64,000 nt of DNA, from contig CM036629.1 of the NCBI GenBank assembly GCA_020746105.1, positions 10,060,001 through 10,124,000 on the forward strand. The letters run 5' to 3'. Position 1 is the first letter of the stretch, and every line of letters begins with the position of its first letter. Shown here piece after piece: positions 1 through 28,087 of this stretch. This DNA comes from Trogon surrucura (lineage: Eukaryota > Chordata > Aves > Trogoniformes > Trogonidae). The notes beneath the pieces were generated by a model. The model had not been told where the DNA came from. It ran no database searches and worked only from the letters and a program-made list of their open reading frames with translations. A program made the position numbers and the translations under genes.

Positions 1-787
1 GTACAGATTTGATATGCTACACTGCCATTCCTCACAAGCTGCCAGTGTAACACTTGGTGTCATAAACTCAGGAAAGACAATTCACTAAAGACATCTGGAA
101 AACTGTGCATGCCAGAACATTGTCATACTGAACTCTGCTACTAGATGTCATTTAAAAAAAACCCCAACTTGCACAGAAAAGCTATAAAAGGCAGCCTTAA
201 TAAAAGTGAAGAAGGTTGTAGCATCAGTAAATCTGTCTGAACAAAGGAAAAATCTGACAGGGTCAGTTATTCCTGTCTTAACTGAGGACCATGTTTGACC
301 TTGGGTTAAAGCCAACAGCTGAAGGTTTTTCCCAAACAAGCTGGCTACCAAAATAAATCTTTGGCATTTTCATTGGCATTGATCTGCAGTAGCAGAGGCA
401 TTCTGTCTTCTCTCTGCCACTGATTAATACCATCTAATCTTCAGTGGTTATGTGTCTTAACGACTGAGGACACCATTATTTAGTCTGAATGGCCTGAACC
501 TCCTAAATTTATAGTTAGGCACCTAAGCAGTTTATACTGCCTTTACAAAAGGTACAAGTTAATGCATAGTAAGAGACTTTGTCTCCATGTGCCTGTTTCT
601 TAGCTGGCATCTTACATCCACATAATTAGACGTACTGGATATCCATTTAATGTGACTTCAGTATCTGCTAGATCAAACTCACAGGAGTCTGTGAGGTCGA
701 GTGTTCAACAGCTATCTGTATTTCCAAAGGCAAATTGATAAGTTAGAGTTTATATCAAGAAGAGACAGGGTTAATTTTAACACTTAC
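1..787 (-). other. GPT2: GPT2 intron 4, partial
   Basis: AT-rich intronic sequence that starts with the GTAAGTG donor at 781-787 on the complement and runs off the left edge. I see no further aminotransferase exon and no recognisable repeat in it. Confidence 0.8.
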
Positions 788-16677
<15,890 letters not shown>

Positions 16678-17770
16678 GTCCTTCCTTCCGCCTCGGCAGA
16701 CCCCCGGCCCTGTGCAGCCCAGGCTTGCCGCAGCTTGCTTGGCAACCAGGACCAGTCGATGCATGATGCTCTTCCAGGTAGCTCCCAAAGCAAGGCTGAG
16801 GATACCCGTGCTGAGGATGGGTGTGTTCTGTAGTCAGAGCCGGGAGCTAGTAAGACGCAAGCGAGCGAGAGATGCAGTCAGAAGAAATGCCGAGGGGCTG
16901 GCACAGTTACACGTACATGCTCGATCCTCCCGTGTCCAGAGCCTGCAAACTTAATTGCAATGGATACAAGTGATCTTGCAGTGTTGCGATGCCACCAGAG
17001 GAGCAATAGATCCCACCATTGCATCAGAACAGCGCTGCAGACCCCGCTGCCCAACAGGAGCGCCCGCGCTACTGCTCCGGAAGGGTCCCGGCTAGAACCA
17101 TCCTTCTTAAGCCGGCGCCAGCAGCCGCCCCAGCCTCGGCTCGGCTCGGCCAGCCCCGAGGCGTGCCGAGGTGTGGATTGCACCAGCGGCTCTGCCAGAC
17201 GCGCTGCCTGGCGGGTTTTGTAGTTCCGGCAGCGCTCGGCTGCGCCCGCCCACAGCGTCAGGTGATGGGCAGGAACTACCGCACCCACAGGCCTCCCCGG
17301 CCCGGCCCGGCCCGCATTGTCTGCCGCGCCCGCTCTGGTCAGTGCCGGAGGCGGCAGGGGAGCGTGGGAGGGGGCGAGGATGGGCCGGGGCATTTCCTCA
17401 GCGAGCGGCGAAGCCCGGTGTTGCGAGTGTCAGCCCCGCAGCGGGGCCGGGGCTGCAGGCGCCGCCCGCCCGCGGCAGGGAGCGCTCCCTTTGTCTGGAT
17501 TTGTTTTGCTGCTTTGCGGTTTGGGAAGTGCGGCGCTGCCGCCGCTGGTGCTTCCCTGCCCGTCGGGCAAAAAGCCGCCCGCTCTCACCTCCTGGCTTCG
17601 CGGTGGCGTTAGAAATGCCGGGTGAGGCGTGGCGAGCAGCGGTGGGGCTGCGCAGGGGGCACCTGTTGCGGGGCCGGTGCCGGAGAGCGGGTCGGGGACA
17701 GAGCCCGGGCGGCGGGGCTGGGCGTCGGCAGCCTCATCCCGCCCGCTGTCAGCTCTGCCAGGGGCACGTT

Positions 17771-20490
17771 TTCTCTTGATCCTTCCCCCTCGCAGGAACA
17801 AGTCCGTCCTCTTTCAGTTTCCTCATTGTTTCCAGATGATGAAAAGGTTTTTATCTCTCGGGCTCAGTTCGGGTTGCATAGCAAAATGACTGGAGATCTG
17901 CCATGAAATAAAACAGCGGCAGGATTCATGGGAGAGAGAGGTAAACGTTCTCTCCTTCTTGCTGCCCCTCGGAAGAAGGCCCGTTTTACCCGTCCTGGGT
18001 GCCCAGAAGAGACTCCTTGTTTGTGCCCAGAGAGTGGAATAAGGGATTATTCACTCAGGAATATTCCTATGACCTAATGTTACCTCCCCGAGCAAGCGCC
18101 TGGGCTGTATTTATGAATTGTTTTTGTGGAACCTTCTTTTTACTTTTTCTTTCTCCACTGACTAAGAGAGAATATAGAAAACCAGCATCCTATTTTAGGT
18201 GCCTAAATTAGATGGTTTGAGACTTGGGTACTGTTCTGTGTGTTTTGGTATCTTTCCGTAGTTGATGAAGAGCAAGCAAGCTGCTTTTGCTGCGTTTGAT
18301 TTTATTTTGTCCTGTACAATTACGTCTTCAGTCTTTTTCCTGTCTTTACTATTTCTTCTTTTGAAGGAGCTTCTGCTTGCCATAGTGTATAGTTTCATAA
18401 GTAAATTCTTCTAGTCCTTATTCCATTTCAAGTGCAATATTTTAGCTCTTACTCTGTGCTAATTTAAAAATAATTGCTACTTGAGACTTTTAGTCAATTC
18501 CAAGTTAACAAAATGACAGAAATGGGATGGTTTTTGTGCTGAAGGGACTGGCTTGAGGTGGTGCAGAAAACTTATATTTTTACTCAGGAATTAAATTTTG
18601 TGGGTTTTTTTCAGTCGTCGTACTGATTGTACTGAAAGCTTTTCCTTGTTTACTTCTCAGCTTGTGAAGGCTGAGTAGAGTGTATCTAGCCCTGCTTATC
18701 TCCCTTCCAAAATTCTGCTCTCAAAATAACCCAGTGGAGTACTATATGTTAGAAATTGAAGTCCCGAGAAGGAGGTTTTTGTTTATTTGCAGCTTCAGTA
18801 ATGATCTTAGGACATTGCAGTCTGCATTTCCTTCAAACAGATTTTTTTTTTCCTCTGTGTTTTAAACTTTTGTTTTTTTAACTTTTGAAATGTCACGTTT
18901 TGGAGCCTGTATATTTTGACAGTTTTCCTTTAAAGTTGTCATCAGTCGTGTGTCTGGAAAACTGTTACCTGAATCTGGGTTTTTGACTGATAATTACAAG
19001 CAGTGTCATGGTGCTTTATTTCAAGATTTGATAAAATGTAGTTCAGAAGAAAACATTTCAACCTGTGGTAAGACTTGTCAAGGTCTAATTTACCACAAAA
19101 CCAAAACCAGAACTGATTCTAATATTTACGTTCAATGTATATGAGTGGATTTCCCAGACTTGTTAATTTGAGTTTTTTAGAGTTCATTAGAAATCAAGGT
19201 TGAAATGCTACCTAAATATTAAAAATCGAAGTCCAGTGGATTTGGACCCACTAATTTTGGCAGGGGAAAAGCACAAATTAACCTTTGCTCTTGGCCCACA
19301 CGCTACTGTTCCACCCCCAATCCGCCCCCCAGAAACAGCTGGTGTAGCAGAAAGTTTCCAGTTAGCACTGCCATGGTATCGCTCATTGATCCCCTGGCGA
19401 AGGAAAGGTACAAACTGTCTGACGCCTCAGTTCCTGCCTCTAGCTGACCATCTTAGCAAGACCTCAGACCTTGTTTGCAAATTCTGTAATGCTGCTTGTT
19501 AGCATGTAACATAGGATGGCAGCATTGGAGGAAGGCTAACAATCTTAAAATGCATGTTGCACAAGCCAAAGCATATGTTTTTAGTAAAACATTTGAGTGA
19601 ATGTATGTGAACTTGAAATTTAGTAGTCTGATTAATTTCCTAAGTTTGGAAGTGCACAAAGGAAATAAATAGCATGAAAAAATTGCCTTTTCATGTTCAA
19701 TGTAATATGAAGTAGTGTTTGTGTTACATAAAAAGTAACAGTTGCTTTAATGAAGATAAATGTATCTCCAAACATTATTTTAATACAGATACTTTCGGAA
19801 AAGCAAATAGCATATGGTGAACTTGCAATGTTGAGGCAAAATTGTGCATATCTGGTTTCTTGAAGTCGGCAGGAAAGCTCTTGATGGCTTCAGGAGAATC
19901 GGCATTCCACTCCAATGTCAGCGTGACTGTGTTTGTGCATGCCGCTTCAACTTACTGTGGCTTGGCATGCCTTCATATCACATGAGGAAAAGCAAACTTA
20001 CCTCATGAGCTGTGAAATTAGTTAATGCATGTTTGAAAAATCTTGTGCAATGACCTATTAAGGATGACCTATGTTTTTGTATTTACTTAGGGAAATCTTC
20101 CTTTCCCTATCCCCCCTGCCCCTGAGTTGAACTACAGGGAACACACGTAATTGCAGGCTCATGATGTACCCTTCAGAGAAGATGTTGGCTTTTGCAAGTT
20201 GACCTGTGGAGATCAGTTGACCTGATCAATAGATAGTTTATGTATTATGTGCAAGTTACATGAACACAAGTTTCAGACAAGCCAGGTGAAGAAGGTGACG
20301 AGTACTGCTTACCAAAGGGCAGCTCCTTGGTCCCCATGTTGTGTTCCATCTTTAGTCACAAGGATGTAGGATGGTTTTCTTGCAGTCATAAGAAGCTAAA
20401 ATAATGAATTTCATGTTGATGGTGAGGTGCTGGAGATGCTGAACAACAGCAAATGCATAAATGGAAAGATAGGTCAAACAATCGTTATTA
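17771..20490. other. Intergenic stretch with no recognised element
   Basis: Mixed AT-rich DNA between the GPT2 CpG island and the first CR1 tail. A 100-codon frame at 19200-19502 has no recognisable similarity. I see no gene or named repeat. Confidence 0.6.
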
Positions 20491-20495
20491 TCAGT

Positions 20496-20850
20496 CAGGT
20501 TGGAAAAGACCTCTAAGATCATCTAGTCCAACCATCTATCCAACACTACCATGACCACTAAACCATGTCCCAAAGTGCCACATCTATACGTTTTTTGAAC
20601 ACTTTCAGGTATGGTGACCTCACCATTTACCTGGGCACCCTATTCCAATGCCTCACCACTCTTTCCGTAAAGAATTTTTTCCTAATATCTAGTCTAAACC
20701 TCCCCTGGTGCCACTTGAGGCCATTACCTCTTGTCCTATCATTAGTAACTTGGGAGAAGAGACGAGCACCCACCTCACTACAACCTCCTTCCAGGTAGTT
20801 GTAGAGAGAAATGAGGTCTCCTCTCAGCCTCCTCTTGGGGGAAAAAAAAC
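20496..20850 (-). mobile_element. CR1 LINE 3'-end fragment, minus strand
   Basis: Reads as the reverse complement of a CR1 3' end. GGTTGGAAAAGACCTCTAAG, then ATCATCTAGTCCAACC, is the 3' untranslated part. It is followed by complement coding for the CR1 C-terminus, seen in CCTAATATCTAGTCTAAACC and CTACAACCTCCTTCCAGGTAGTTGTAGAGA-like text. Only the last 350 bases of the element are present and the terminal octamer tail is lost, so it is an old 5'-truncated copy. Confidence 0.9.
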
Positions 20851-21162
20851 CTTGGTAAACAGACTAACAGCTGCTGTCATGTGCTTCCATTTTGACAGAC
20901 CCTCAGCAACCTTCGTTTCGTGGTTTAGACGCCATGATACCGATAATGGCGCATGGTGACTAAGCATTCATTTTTTTTCTTGCTGTTTCATTTAAATAAA
21001 GGCACTGAGTAGAAAACTACTCTTAAGAGTTTAAAATGGCAAAGTATTGTTAATTATATTTAGCAATCTTTGAGAATACTAAGTAATTGGAAACCATATT
21101 ACAAAATGTGGGGTTTTATGCAAAAAAAAAAAAAAAAGCAAACCCTATTCTGTGTTGTACAG

Positions 21163-21344
21163 GTAAGGAGCATGGTTGTTTCCTGTGCAATACTGCTGAT
21201 GGTAGCAGTTCAGAATATGAGGAGCATCTCCAGCGAAATCACTGTTCCTACTGTTCTTCAAATGGAACATGAACTGTTAAGATCTGGTCCAAAGCTCAGT
21301 GCAGTCAGTGGAAAAAGTGCCAGTTCAGTGACTTCATATCTTAA
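21163..21344 (+). pseudogene. Orphan zinc-finger-like frame, possible exon relic
   Basis: Read in the frame of 21162, the sequence contains C-x2-C-x12-H-x4-H: Cys at 21177 and 21186, His at 21225 and 21240. A C-x2-C (21243, 21252) follows, then one in-frame TGA (21270-21272), then CSQWKKCQFSDF in the same frame before TAA. It is preceded by TTGTACAG, a weak acceptor-like site at 21161-21162. This spacing fits a C2H2 finger, but I do not recognise the parent gene. Chance is a real alternative over so short a length. Confidence 0.25.
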
Positions 21345-22452
21345 TACTAGCTCTCATTATCTCATGATAAACAAAAAACCCCACAACGTCAACAATCAAA
21401 ACCCCAACTGCCTACCTAAAAAACAAACTCAAAATGAAACATGTAAGATAGTCTACTGAATTAGTTCATGATAATTAATTGCGAAGGTACTCAGTGAAAA
21501 TAGTGTAATTTTATTTTGTGAAGCGTTTTTTACACTCTACATTTAAAATAAAACTGCTCAGAAGGATTTTAGTGAAAAATAATGATTTTGTTGAAACTGT
21601 TCTGAGAAACATGTGGATTTCAATAAAGTTTTCCCTGAAAAAGGCCTGATACATGAGAATGAAATGTTGGAAGCCTTTTTTTTTATGAAATGGTAGCTGC
21701 TATTCGCATTAAATAATAATTTAAATTTTTAATACTCTAATAAAAAATTCTTTTAAAAAATCTCATCTCAGGCTGACTTGCTTCACAAAGCAAGTACATC
21801 TTTTTTTAAGAAACACTATTGACCTGGGCCATAAGACTAACTTTGTAGGTTAGACTTCATCTTGATGAGAGGTGGATCTTCCCACAAGTTTTTGCTTCTA
21901 GATGATTTCAGGGACATCTAACTCATTTCTGTAAACTATATGGACAAAGTCACTGTATTGGACATATTTCAAGTAAAATCAAGCAGCTGAATTGAAAAGT
22001 TGAAGGATTATTTTTTTTCCATTACTAATATAGCAACTTACTAAAATATAGGAGCTAGAGGTGAAAATGTTTCTTTCTGATTACCAAAAGAAGCACACTA
22101 AAAGTATAGAAAATGTGTAACTTCCTAAAAAAAATGTAAAATGTTGTTCACTGAAGTGGGCTTCACTTTGATTGGACTCTGTCACCGTGGATTGTGTTGG
22201 ACCATTGATGCTGACGTTCAGCTGCGGAGGTGGGAAGGTGCTGCAGTGCCTGTTAAGCAAGAGTGTGCCTTGGTTACTCGGGAAGCGTGGTGATGCAGTG
22301 GTGCTTTGCGCTGGCTCATGACTACGTCATAGTTGTTCGAAACAGCAGTTTTACTGGCAGTTCCACTGTGCTGTAGGAGCTGGCGTACTTCCTTACACTG
22401 GTGGCGTGGTCTTTTTTTTGGGCAAACTGATATTCAAAACCTAACCTGGGGA

Positions 22453-22482
22453 CAGGAAGCCCACCTCAACGTGGGCTTCCTG
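22453..22482. repeat. Perfect inverted repeat, 12-bp arms, 6-nt loop
   Basis: CAGGAAGCCCAC at 22453-22464 pairs exactly with 22471-22482 around CTCAAC. It is GC-rich enough to be a stable stem and lies in the intergenic stretch between GPT2 and C16orf87. A short direct repeat (GATACCAA) follows at once. Confidence 0.9.
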
Positions 22483-23626
22483 ATACCAAAAGATACCAAC
22501 GCACAGCAATGTTCTGAAGAACAAATTGCTTTGTAATTGGGAAACACTCAATATTTAGCTGTACTTGGAGAAGGCGGCCAACATTTGTACTGCTTAAATG
22601 TTACTCTTGCCCAAGTTCAGAGTAATGAGATCTCTAAGAACTTGTTAGGCACAACTTTGATTCCTTATGAAAGGACTCAGAGGGTACTCGGATTAAAGTT
22701 ACCCTGAAATCTACCAGTGACAAGCATATTCACAGTATGAAGAATTGCAAACTGCTGTGACTACTAAATTTCCAAAACCAGAATCATAGAAAACAAGATT
22801 GAAGCTTCTCTGTATTTTTATATAGTAGTTTCCTCTCACCTGTTGTATACTGTAACATTACAACTTCAATTAGTTCATGGTAACATTGCAAATTTTATCA
22901 TCTAACCCTTCCTATTATTTGTCATTTTCCTCTGATACATTCTGTTCTTGGTATGAATACCCACGTATTTTAGATATAATTTAATAATTCTCTAGATAGT
23001 ACTTTATCTGTGTAAAGACTAAAAACCTCACTGAATATAGCTGACTAATTAGGAAGTAATTACTTAATCAGGATGCATTTTATAACCTTTCTGACACAAG
23101 ATTGCACACCATTTTTGGAATTTAATTTTTCAATTTGCTGCATGTTGTTAGCTCGTAGGCAAGTCTGAGGCTGCCGGCCCTCACAGGAGAGCTCACAGGG
23201 AGCTCTGCTGCAGGAGAGCAGAATGCTTCCAAATTGTCTGTAGTGGTGAGCAGGAATGCAACTTACAAAATGCTTCTCTCTCCAGCTTTAATGTGGATTA
23301 GATATGTGGATTGTACCGACTTCAAGAGTTTTTTCTTGTAAAATTATAGTTGTATGCCAAAATACTCCAGTGTGCAAGAAGCTGATGTGGGAGGCGTATG
23401 CACGGCATTCCACAACACTGAGATCTCAGACCATTCAGGTCAGCTGGGCTCTGTTGTGACAACAGGAAAGAAAAGAAGGCATCATGACTTTAAAAGTCAT
23501 GTGTATCTTTTCATAAAATAGAGGAATGGCATAACTTTTTTATTTTCTGTTTTAAATTAGTGTAAACCACATTTTAAATAAGGCTTGATCTTGCAAAGTG
23601 CCACGTATTATCGACTTTTAAGAGGG

Positions 23627-24151
23627 TGTTGTGGTTTAATCCTAGCCCCCCCCCAGCAGGATGGTGGGAAGAGAATTGGAAGGGTAAAAGTGAGGAAACA
23701 CTATGGGTTAAGATAAGAAAAGTTTAATATTAGTATTAATGGAAAATGAAAACAAAAACAAGAGAGAAATAAAACCCAAGAAGGACAAGTGATGCAAATG
23801 AAAAGCAATTGCTCAGCACCAACCGACCAATGCCTGGGCAGTCCCTGAGCAGCCCCCGGCCAACCTTCACCCTAGGTTACCTGCTGCGTGTGACGTTGTA
23901 TGGTCTGGAATGTCCCTTTGGTCACTTGGGGTCAGCTCTCCCAGCTGTGTCCCCTCCAAACTCTTTGTGCACCCCCAGCCTACTCACTGGTTGGGTGGGG
24001 TGAAGAGCAGAAAGGGCCTTGACTCTGTAAGCACTTGCGTGTACTAAAACATCGCTGAATTATCAACACTGTGTCCAGCACCAATCCAAACTGCAGCCCC
24101 ATACTTGCTACTGTGAAGAAAATTAACTCTATCCCGCCCAAAACCAGTACA
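23627..24151 (-). mobile_element. Avian ERVL-like solo LTR
   Basis: About 525 bp, beginning TGTACTGGTTTTGGGCGGGA on the complement and ending in CCACAACA, so with the TG...CA ends of an LTR. The complement text (AGAGTTAATTTTCTTCACAG, then TGCTGGACACAGTGTTGATA, GAGTCAAGGCCCTTTCTGC and TAGGCTGGGGGTGCACAA) matches a common avian retroviral LTR family from memory. A poly(A)-signal-like ATTAAAC precedes TTATCTTAACCCATAG near the end. No internal retroviral genes flank it, so it is a solo LTR. The 5-bp flanks (AGAGG, AAGAT) do not match, so no target duplication is seen. Confidence 0.85.
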
Positions 24152-24499
24152 AAGATGAGGTGCCTGTACCCTTGGAAAGGTATGTTGGTTTTTTTATCAG
24201 TGCTGGATTAAACTTCTGAAATGATGAAAAAAAAAATAGGCTTGGACTTTCAGAACTCAACACTAATGTGTTAATAAATTAGAATAACAAGAAAATCTTG
24301 TAAATTTTAATAATCAGTTGTCTAGCTATGAATACTATCTTGTTTGCATTCAATAAGGAAAATATTTTTCTTTGTATTAGAATGGTTGAACAGCTGTCAG
24401 TGACTACTTTATTTGCTCCATAAAGAAAGGCAGAGTAGTTTTCTCATGTATTTATTAACTTCTTTACTAGATACTGTTAGGTTTAGTGAGAGTATCCTT

Positions 24500-24993
24500 C
24501 TCTTAGATGGATGGCCTTACAGGGCTAAACAAGCTCCATCTGCCCGGGTTTGGAGTTAGAGTTGTCCTTTTTCTAGGATGGTTGCCGGGAGGCTAGTGAG
24601 CCCATCCTACCCGTGGACACACTTAGTCTGACCCTTCAGTTGAGACCTGTCTGGCATGGGAGACCCTACCAGAGGCATATGCCACCACCAGCGTAGCTCG
24701 CAACCTCGTAAGGGCACGCAAGCTTCTCCCCTGCGACTAGGGGCTGTCCATGGCCTCAAATCGGGAGACGTGGAGACACACCATCCATAACGCTGCTGCC
24801 TCCTTTGAGAACGCACGTAGAATTAGTCTCGAGTAGAAAAGACAGCGCAGAAAGAACCGTGCCCCGCCAATACCATCTAAGGAGACTTTCTGCTGTGCCT
24901 TTTGCAGCCAGACTTGCCTATCCCACATCGGCCTTTCTAGCCATCAGCGCGCTTCCCATATCTTTGTTCTCGAAGCCTAGCCATGATGATGAG
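24500..24993 (+). mobile_element. Probable RTE-clade LINE 3' end with ATG-repeat tail
   Basis: A GC-richer segment than its surroundings. It contains CTCCATCTGCCCGGGTTTGG, GAGACCTGTCTGGCATGGGA followed by GACCCTACCAGAGGCATATG, and GGGGCTGTCCATGG, and ends CCATGATGATGAGATAG. That order of motifs and an ATGATG tail recall the 3' ends of RTE-clade LINEs. There is no coding part left that I can read, so it would be a 5'-truncated copy on the plus strand. The family call is from memory of motif style and has not been tested; another non-CR1 repeat is possible. The left edge is approximate. Confidence 0.45.
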
Positions 24994-27219
24994 ATAGTGT
25001 TACTATACACAGCAGAGCCCCCTGCTGTTACAAAGACCGTCTGAAACACGGAAAGAGTCTTTCTGTGTTGTGCTATGTCTGGACCTTCCCAGTTAAAACA
25101 AAAAAATTCCAAAAGTGGTCTCAAGATCCTGGTTGCACAGATTTGGTCTTGATTCTGGAATGAAATCTGGATGTGCTGCCTACATGGAACACATCTCTGC
25201 TTTTGGCAACAGTCACGGTTTATACAAAAAATAAACTTGTCTTGTGTTTGTGTATCTCTGGAGAATGACCTCTGCTGGTAACGGGTTGGTATAGGCTGAA
25301 AAAAATAGGCAGAGAGAAAAGGGAAACAAAACCCACTGTCTGACATACAACTTAAATACCAAGAAGAAAAGGGCAAATCAGCCAGTTCAGTAACTGTACT
25401 CACACAGAAACCACAACACACACACGGGGGAACCCAAGATGCTCACAAGCACAGAAGAGCATGTTCTCATGCTCTGCATGGGAACTCACAAACGAGTAAA
25501 ACCTGTAAGAGACAAAGTTAATACTTACATGTGCTCATTATAACTTACAGCATCTAGATACCACAGCATCTGGAAAACCACTCAGAGTATATCTGTGTGA
25601 GGAGATAACCGGAGTTGAGTGATGTTCCCTCACTATCAATATTCAGAATTTAAACCACTTCTAATTATATTTTGACCACATGTACTTTATGTTATAAGTG
25701 TAAGCATTACACTTAAAGTCCAACTACTATATGTTCCAGTGGTGGAAATCTTAATTGTAGAATAGTTTAGTAATCATCCATCTTCTTTTGCTTTATGTGA
25801 GTAATTTAGAATTAAAATGTCGTAGTTATTTTATTTACTTTTTACCCTGCAAGAAAATATAAAGCTACCTGGAGCAATTATTTCTGTCAGCATTTGTTTT
25901 ACCACCTGAAATCAAAATCCTTAGTGTTGCAATAATGTGAAAGCTTGCACTGCAGCCAGCTGTAGGGTTTCCAGTGGAAAACAGGTAGAGAAACCATCTA
26001 CCAAACAAATTCTTCTGTCCTTTAAATCTCACAACAGTTCTAGATTTAAGAAGAGCACAAAACAACAACAAAGAAACAGTACAGTATTTCTTGTCTAGAG
26101 CATGTGTGATCTTTTATGAATCTGGAACTCCATTTTCAATTTGTAATAAATTAGACTCGACAATTAAGCTGAATAAATCAAGCACTAGTGAGACTGTAGA
26201 CAAGCTTTCTTGGCAACCAGCATACCGTGAGCTGGCTGATCTGTAGGGAAGGTCAAGAAGCCGCAGGATGATAATACCACTGGGCCTTCAGCTGTAGGGA
26301 GAATTTTACTCTGTGAAAAATTATGACAAGTGCTAGTCTTTTTCTGCCTGAAGGAAGAAGTGTCTTTTTAATTTGCCTGTCAGGGGAAAATTATTTGGGC
26401 TGTCCTGGCAAATGACTAAATGCTCTCTCTAGATTCCTGTCCACCAAGAACTGACTAGATGCATCAGAGTAACTCAGTAATGAGCCAGTAGATGGTATTA
26501 ACACTCAAATAGTTCAAAAAGTCATGTTAAAATAGTTTCCTCCAAACTGCTTTTTGGTTAATTTCCTTGAAAGAGAAGTATAGACAAAAGCCTTATGAAA
26601 ACTGCCTCTCGTCCCAGGATTTTTCTCAATATGTAGGTACAGCAAACTGAGTTCAAGACTAAACTACAAACATAAAATAAAAATTCTGTTATACTGGGCC
26701 CAGAGCCAGCCTCGCAGATGCACTCATTGCTACCCATGTGAGAGCATTACAGTTCCACTACTGTTCTTTAATATTTGTTGGCAACTGAATTTCAGGCTAT
26801 TTTAAACTGTAATCTTCAAAAAATTTTCTGTTGAGACTCTACTGCACTTTTCTCTTGTAGACATTTTGTAGCCAAAAAAAAAAACCAAAAAACAACCAAT
26901 GAACCAAATCATCCGAACTCCGGTTAACAGCAGTATTGTCATTATCACTTTTTTCGTAACTCCAGAGGTAAATGACTCAAATATAAAAATTTTGCAGGAA
27001 TACAAAGCTTTTACATACTGATGTGAAGTGTCAGTCTAAAAAGCTATTTATTGAAGGAATTTTGGAGTGGAAATGGGTATTTCTAGCTGCTGTATTTCCT
27101 TAAAAACCTGTTTCATGAGAAACAAAAGAGCAGTTAGTTTACATTATGCTGTCAATATTTTTAGGTGGGAGTGACAGGAAAACTAACCTACTCATGTAAA
27201 ACCCATCGACTCTGCAAGC
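24994..27219. other. Intergenic stretch with no recognised element
   Basis: AT-rich DNA between the RTE-like repeat and the C16orf87 CpG island. A 167-codon frame on the complement (24918-25421) begins in the repeat and has no recognisable similarity. An A-rich AACCAAA-type tract lies at 26874-26899. Confidence 0.6.
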
Positions 27220-27755
27220 CTGAACAGCTCCAGGAGGACGGGCCGAACGCCCCAACTGCCGAAGCGCCAGGCTCCCCGAGACGGAGGAGCAGCAGGCGGG
27301 AACCCTCCCCGCCAGCCTTACGCTTTTCTTTTTCCCGAATCGAGGTGAAGACCAGAACGCGCGTATTTAGCACTGCCCGACTGCTTGTGCGTTTCGGTGT
27401 CACTTCATCCTGCTGGTGCGCCTGACGGGGCGCAGGTGGCGGAAGGGCGCCGAAGGAGCTGCCCCGTCTCCAGCTCCCTGGAACCGGAGACCGCAGAAAC
27501 GTGGAAGCCGCGGAGCTGGTGCCGAGCACCTCCGGGCTTCCAGCTGCGCCGAACACCCGAGGGAGGCGATCGTGTCGGCAGCGCTCGGCCGCGCGGGGCG
27601 GTGACGGCAGGAGGCCAGGCCGGACCCCTCCGCCGCTGCCGCCCCCGGCTACTCCCGGTCCGAGTCCCGGGCCCGGGGAGGGGCGGGGGGCGGAGCCGCG
27701 GCCCCCCCCGTCGCCGCGCGGCCGTTACGCGCCGCCACACTCCCCGCGCGCGCAG

Positions 27756-27760
27756 CCAAT
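27756..27760 (+). promoter_or_regulatory. C16orf87: CCAAT box
   Basis: CCAAT about 260 bases upstream of the C16orf87 start codon, among GC boxes in the CpG island. The position suits an NF-Y site but binding is inferred. Confidence 0.45.
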
Positions 27761-27997
27761 CCGGCGGCGGAGCCGGTTCCCGGCGCACGCGCCCCGCCCC
27801 AGCCGCGCCGTCGCCGGGGTGGGCGGGGCCTGTGGCGCGGCTCCTTTCTCACCCCCCCGCCGGAGGGCGGGCGGCGCCCGCCGAGGCCGTTCAGGCTCCC
27901 CGCCAGCCGGCGCCGCGCCCCGCCCCTGCTCCGTCCTCCCGCCTTCCCCCCGCCGCCCCGGGGCGGGGCCGGGTGGCCAGCCGGCGCTCCGGCGGCG

Positions 27998-28015
27998 GCA
28001 GCAGCAGCAGCAGCA
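27998..28015. repeat. GCA trinucleotide repeat in C16orf87 leader
   Basis: Six GCA units, preceded by GGCGGC and followed by GCGAGC, end six bases before the start codon. They would lie in the 5' untranslated region. Confidence 0.9.
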
Positions 28016-28021
28016 GCGAGC

Positions 28022-28087
28022 ATGTCCTCGAGCAGGGCCAAGAAAGTGAAGATGGCCACCAAGTCGTGCCCAGAGTGCGACCAGCAG
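28022..28087 (+). CDS. C16orf87: C16orf87 coding exon 1
   Basis: Encodes 22 residues ([20 protein letters not shown], then QQ) and ends in phase 0 at a GTGAGG donor. It carries the first Cys pair of the zinc-ribbon-like motif. Confidence 0.97.

Noticed and set aside
16786-16788. GPT2 start at 16788
   Set aside because: The codon there is TTG, not ATG, so the first true in-frame ATG is at 16764.
24918-25421. 167-codon frame on the minus strand
   Set aside because: Starts within the RTE-like repeat and runs into plain intergenic DNA; no recognised domain.
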